DNA of 64,000 nt from Aequorivita sp. (GTDB taxonomy: Bacteria > Bacteroidota > Bacteroidia > Flavobacteriales > Flavobacteriaceae): positions 85,255 to 149,254 of the forward strand of contig JAGXGE010000001.1 of assembly GCA_024637015.1 (NCBI GenBank), in the 5' to 3' direction. Under the pieces are notes generated by a model, which was not told where the DNA came from, did no database searches, and saw only the letters and a list, made by a program, of their open reading frames with translations. The first letter of the stretch is position 1. The number at the start of each line of letters is the position of its first letter. The position numbers and the translations under genes are program-made. Below, piece after piece: positions 60,430 through 64,000 of this stretch.

Positions 60430-61496
60430 CTTTCGCTCCTTTTTATAAGTTGAATAATACTTTTTTGTATGTCAACATTCATTTTGTAAAACAAAGGAAA
60501 ACATAATATTCTTTTGCTTATGCTTTGCGAAATAGGACAATCTTGACCATCAACATAAGGTAATGAGTCCAAGCTAGGAAAAAAATATCTTCTCGGGAAG
60601 ATATTTTTTTTATTTAATGAATCAGTTACTTTAAGTAATTGTTCTTCCGTATCAAATACAACTGGGAAATAAGAGTAATTCCATTCAGTTCCTTCTCTTA
60701 ATTTTAATAGCTGAAATTCATACAATTCTTTTTCATATAATGCTACATTATGTTTTCTATTTTCAATAATTTCTTCTATATACGGAAAAATAGCCAACCC
60801 CATCGCGGCTTGTAATTCGCTCATTTTAGCATTAATACCCAAGCCATAGAAATCCAAAGGCCCATTATGTCCAAAGTTGTGATGATAGTAGAGTTTTTGA
60901 AATAATACTTTATTCTTACAAAATAAAGCACCGCCCTCACCCGTATGAAAAATTTTTGTCGCATGGAAGCTACAAGTACTTACATCGCCATATTCAAAAA
61001 TGCTTTTCCCTTTATAGGTAACCCCAAAACAATGGGCAGCGTCATAAATAACTTTTAGATTGTGTTTTTTTGCAATGGCCTCTATTTCTTGAACGGCACA
61101 AGGGTTTCCGAATACGTGTGTTGCTAAAATACCTGTCGTTTTTGAGGTAATGGCTGCTTCAATTTTAGTTTCATCTATGGTAAGATATTCTGGGTGAATA
61201 TCTACAAAAATAGGCGTGCAGCCTTCCCAGACAATACTACTGGTGGTTGCTACATAACTAAAGGGAGTTGTAATTATTTCTCCTTTTAACCCTAGTGCTT
61301 TTATGGCTATCTGTAACGGTAAAGTGCCATTTGTTGTAGCTAAAATATTGGGGACTTTTAAATACTCCTTTAACTTCACTTCCAATTCCTTCACCAAAGT
61401 ACCACGGTTGGTAATCCAGCCGGCATCCCACGCTCTTTTTAAAATAACATTATATTCTTCTAGGGGCGGGAGAAATGTTTTAGTTACATTAATCAT
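60420..61496 (-). CDS. DegT/DnrJ/EryC1 aminotransferase (nucleotide-4-keto-sugar)
   Basis: A 358-residue PLP enzyme that aminates a nucleotide-4-keto-6-deoxy sugar. Motifs: TTPFSYVATTSSIVWEG, DAAHCFGV (PLP Asp), SFHATKIFHTGEGG with the PLP lysine, and HNGPLDFYGLGINAKMSELQAA. The N-terminal VTKTFLPPLEEY and NRGT segment is most like dTDP-4-amino-4,6-dideoxyglucose transaminases (VioA). GDP-perosamine synthase, using the Gmd product from this locus, is the alternative. Substrate not settled. Confidence 0.88.
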   Translation of the reverse strand: MINVTKTFLPPLEEYNVILKRAWDAGWITNRGTLVKELEVKLKEYLKVPNILATTNGTLPLQIAIKALGLKGEIITTPFSYVATTSSIVWEGCTPIFVDIHPEYLTIDETKIEAAITSKTTGILATHVFGNPCAVQEIEAIAKKHNLKVIYDAAHCFGVTYKGKSIFEYGDVSTCSFHATKIFHTGEGGALFCKNKVLFQKLYYHHNFGHNGPLDFYGLGINAKMSELQAAMGLAIFPYIEEIIENRKHNVALYEKELYEFQLLKLREGTEWNYSYFPVVFDTEEQLLKVTDSLNKKNIFPRRYFFPSLDSLPYVDGQDCPISQSISKRILCFPLFYKMNVDIQKSIIQLIKRSERCL

Positions 61497-61506
61497 TATT
61501 AATCAA

Positions 61507-62640
61507 TTATTTAATTCTTGCAAAACAAACAGTTTCTTCAGAATGAATCGTAAAATGATCTATAAAAATTTCATAACCTAGACCTAAATCTATAATCCAA
61601 TTAGGTATTTTAACAAAATCACTAAGGCTATGATAGGTTGCTATAGCTAATTTAGGTTTAAACTTTTTAATAGTTTCAATCGCCCCTTCAAGAGCTAAAA
61701 GTTCAGCTCCTTCAATATCCATTTTTATAAAATTTATCTCTGAAATATTATTATTTTTTACAAAGTCATCAATCGAGATCGTTTTTATGGTACCAGAAAA
61801 ACCTTCAAACTCATTAAACTCAACTTTACTACTTGGGCCTCTATCCTCAAAATACACCAAGTCATTGGTTTTATTGGATATTGGATTTTGTATTAAATTA
61901 ATCCTATTTAATAAATTTGGATTCAAAGAAACATTTTTATTAAATAGTTTAATATTGTTTGGTATAAATTCAAAAGAATAAACTTTTCCAGTTACACCTA
62001 CTTTATGAGCAAAATATAGTGCTGTATCTCCCCAACAACCTCCCAAATCTAGAACAACATCTCCACTTTCAGCAGATACAATGCTTTTTCCACTCTTTTT
62101 ATAAGCATATTGTTCTAATACAAAATTAGCGACAATACCGAACTCCATATAATAAAGCTCGATATTATAACCAATTTTTTCTAAATCCATCTTTTTTAAA
62201 ACAAATTGCAGAAAATTTATATTATTCATTTCATTCGAAACACATAACTCATTTACAGATTTTACAGCTTGCCAGTATTTCTTGTTATTACTAGGTAATT
62301 TGACTTTTTTATACCCTAATATTCTGTATGCCAGTAAACTAATGACTAGTTCTCGACTACTAGGGTTTATGTTTTCCCATAAATATCGAAACTCCTCTAA
62401 ATATGTATTAAGAAGTTTATTACCCTTTTGTATATATTTATCTTTACTTACATTATAACCTAATATTTTTTTTATAAAAATTTTTAATATGTCAATATTA
62501 CTTTTAGTGTCTGAATGATTCGTCAACTCATATTTTCCGAACCTATTTTCGTCATAATTTTCAATCCCAAAATTATTATTTAAAGATTTAATTATTTTTT
62601 TATTTAGTGCTTTATTTATACCACTCTTTTTATATTTCAT
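61507..62640 (-). CDS. FkbM-family methyltransferase
   Basis: A 377-residue SAM-dependent methyltransferase. VVLDLGGCWGDTALYFA is SAM motif I (near residue 196), and INFIKMDIEGAELLALEGA near 310 is the FkbM signature. The first 130 or so residues are a Lys/Asn/Ile-rich extension of unknown function. The gene is very AT-rich. Such enzymes O-methylate sugars in polysaccharides. It overlaps the ABC ATPase by 11 bp. Confidence 0.88.
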   Translation of the reverse strand: MKYKKSGINKALNKKIIKSLNNNFGIENYDENRFGKYELTNHSDTKSNIDILKIFIKKILGYNVSKDKYIQKGNKLLNTYLEEFRYLWENINPSSRELVISLLAYRILGYKKVKLPSNNKKYWQAVKSVNELCVSNEMNNINFLQFVLKKMDLEKIGYNIELYYMEFGIVANFVLEQYAYKKSGKSIVSAESGDVVLDLGGCWGDTALYFAHKVGVTGKVYSFEFIPNNIKLFNKNVSLNPNLLNRINLIQNPISNKTNDLVYFEDRGPSSKVEFNEFEGFSGTIKTISIDDFVKNNNISEINFIKMDIEGAELLALEGAIETIKKFKPKLAIATYHSLSDFVKIPNWIIDLGLGYEIFIDHFTIHSEETVCFARIK

Positions 62641-63844
62641 AACTTTTTAAGTTAATTAACTTTGAATCTATCAATAACGGAGTCCAAATCTGTTTATCAT
62701 GATTAATATGTATTGTAATCACTTTATGTTCTTTATAATAGAAATTGAAGGCGTAATCTTCAGAAAAATTGAGTGTAATATTATAAATACCCTTTGACAA
62801 ACAAATTTTGTTTAATTGAATTATATAGGTAATTTCGTTATTATCTTTAATTTGTTTAATGTTTTGGTTGCTAGGTATTACTTCTGCAACAGCTCTTTGT
62901 TCTTTATCATAAATCGCTAATGAAATAAATGGAATTTTATTGACCTTCATACTTTCAATTGTAAAAACTAATTTAATAGTATCCCCCCATCCCATATTAT
63001 AAATACCATTTATTTTCTTTAAACCTTGAATACTTGATTCTTTCAATAAAATAGAGTCATCTGTAAAAACAATTTGAGAATCTTCGTTAGTAATAAATTT
63101 ATCATAGTATAAATCGATCCCTTTCGATACATTATTACTCTGATAAACTGTCTTCCCTCGTTCCATTAAAATTATCTGACTTGAAATACGTGAAACCATG
63201 GGCATATTATGCGATACAAAAACAATGGCTGTTTTGGGTAGAATGGTGTCTATAGTCTTAAAACATTTTAATACAAATCCTAAATCTCCCACTGCCAACA
63301 CCTCATCAATAATCAAAACGTCAGGTTCCATCTGTGCCGCCACGGCAAAGCCTAGGCGCACCTTCATCCCGCTGCTGTAGTTTTGTACGGGCATATCTAT
63401 AAACTCGCGTATTTCAGCAAAGTCAATTATTTCTTCCACTTTACTGTCTATCTCCTTTCGGGAAAAACCAAGGATGGCACCGTTGTTATAGATGTTCTCC
63501 CTACCGCTCAAAATAGGGTTAAACCCCGCGCCCAATTCTATCAACGCACCTACTCTGCCTTTGATGGTTACTTTGCCAGCATCGGGGTTTATAAGGCCGT
63601 TTAATATTTTAAGCAAGGTAGATTTTCCCGCCCCATTATGGCCTATCAGGCCCAAACATTCCCCACGGCGCAGTTCAAAACTAATGTCCTTCACCGCCCA
63701 AAACTCCTTGGGCCGAAGTTCCCGATCGTTGTGGTTCCCGCTCAACCCACTAGCCAAATCCTTCACCCCATACCACAAGCTGGTCTTAAGGTCTTTGCAG
63801 AACTTTTTGGAGAGGTTTTCGACGGATATTAGTACTTCGTTCAT
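62630..63844 (-). CDS. ABC transporter ATP-binding protein with C-terminal carbohydrate-binding domain (Wzt-like)
   Basis: The ATPase subunit of an ABC exporter for undecaprenyl-linked O-polysaccharide. The 404 residues have Walker A GHNGAGKST (68-76), the Wzt-type REFIDMPVQNYSSGMKVRLGFAVAAQ signature near 155-180, Walker B PDVLIIDEVLAVGD and the switch FVSHNM. A C-terminal domain (about 255-404) of Wzt type recognises the glycan terminus. The ATPase half is visibly G+C-richer than the C-terminal half. The matching permease (Wzm) should lie to the right of the window. A 7-bp tandem repeat begins 16 bp upstream. Confidence 0.93.
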   Translation of the reverse strand: MNEVLISVENLSKKFCKDLKTSLWYGVKDLASGLSGNHNDRELRPKEFWAVKDISFELRRGECLGLIGHNGAGKSTLLKILNGLINPDAGKVTIKGRVGALIELGAGFNPILSGRENIYNNGAILGFSRKEIDSKVEEIIDFAEIREFIDMPVQNYSSGMKVRLGFAVAAQMEPDVLIIDEVLAVGDLGFVLKCFKTIDTILPKTAIVFVSHNMPMVSRISSQIILMERGKTVYQSNNVSKGIDLYYDKFITNEDSQIVFTDDSILLKESSIQGLKKINGIYNMGWGDTIKLVFTIESMKVNKIPFISLAIYDKEQRAVAEVIPSNQNIKQIKDNNEITYIIQLNKICLSKGIYNITLNFSEDYAFNFYYKEHKVITIHINHDKQIWTPLLIDSKLINLKSYEI

Positions 63845-63860
63845 TTGTTAATCGTTAATT

Positions 63861-64000
63861 CGTGAGACGTGAGACGTGAGACGTGAGGCGTGAGACGTGA
63901 GACGTGAGACGTGAGACGTGAGACGTGAGACGTGAGACGTGAGACGTGAGACGTGAGACGTGAGACGTGAGACGTGAGACGTGAGACGTGAGACGTGAGA
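63861..64000. repeat. Twenty tandem copies of CGTGAGA
   Basis: A 7-bp unit is repeated without interruption to the window edge, 20 times in view. The only variant is the fourth unit, CGTGAGG. It lies in the 5' region of the Wzt-like gene, ending 16 bp from its start codon. The true copy number is unknown because the array runs off the window. Confidence 0.97.

Noticed and set aside
63861-64000. Possible CRISPR array
   Set aside because: The unit is 7 bp with no spacers and no cas genes nearby; it is a simple tandem repeat.

Overview
The window comes from a Bacteroidota chromosome, most likely a marine-type member of the Flavobacteriaceae. This rests on gene content (a PorV/PorQ-like outer-membrane protein, DUF5606, a permissive Bacteroidota lipobox, LptB and PssA of the expected type), on several promoter boxes of the Bacteroidota TAnnTTTG type, and on low G+C. 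Genus cannot be fixed from the sequence alone. No rRNA, tRNA or CRISPR array was recognised.

Region 1 (about 0.1-2.7 kb) is housekeeping: DUF5606, def and ruvX on the minus strand, divergent from dapD. Region 2 (2.8-9.9 kb) is a compact set of lipopolysaccharide-core type genes: an InaA/WaaP-like kinase, a GT9 heptosyltransferase-type enzyme, a duplicated two-module GT2, two WaaE-like GT2 paralogues, a glycerophosphotransferase-like enzyme and another GT2. Region 3 (10-25.5 kb) is conserved housekeeping: tsaC, cca, heme A synthase, a pRiA4b ORF-3-like protein, a nucleoid-associated protein, a lipoprotein, recQ, kdsD-tatC, an AhpD-like protein, lptB, pssA, the PorV-like protein and a DUF4105/Lnb-like membrane protein.

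Region 4 (26.6-63.8 kb) is one large surface-polysaccharide locus. Almost all of it is on the minus strand, running from a Wzt-type ABC ATPase at the right edge to a WcaJ-type initiating phosphotransferase at 26.6 kb. It holds more than a dozen glycosyltransferases (GT4, GT2, GT47-like, GT11-like, GT8-like), Gmd and Fcl for GDP-L-fucose, an aminotransferase plus acetyltransferase pair for an N-acetylated amino sugar, four sulfotransferases, an FkbM methyltransferase, an asparagine-synthase-like enzyme without a glutaminase domain, and a Wzy/WaaL-type membrane protein. The likely product is a fucose-containing, sulfated, amidated or methylated polysaccharide. The only opposite-strand gene is DUF6266, which has its own promoter and terminator and converges on a small HTH gene at 50.9-52.0 kb.

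The most striking unexplained feature is a set of palindromic repeat elements inserted precisely at gene boundaries. One family has ends starting ACCAC[GA][AG]A. It occurs as three copies carrying a GxxExxY protein (10.6, 21.5 and 31.7 kb) and two copies that are only hairpins (6.4 and 33.3 kb). Its ends supply the C-terminal tails of PssA and of a GT4, and the start codon of cca. A second family, with ACATCCCTCC and CTTCAAAGGGAGG ends, occurs as hairpins (22.9, 25.5-25.9, 26.3 and 40.6 kb), one pair of which flanks a DUF559 protein. GxxExxY and DUF559 proteins both belong to the PD-(D/E)XK nuclease-like superfamily, so the two families share one design: a palindromic end pair with or without a small nuclease-like gene. 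A third repeat family (35.9 and 50.6 kb) and several 7-bp or 8-bp tandem repeats lying just 5' of start codons complete the picture.
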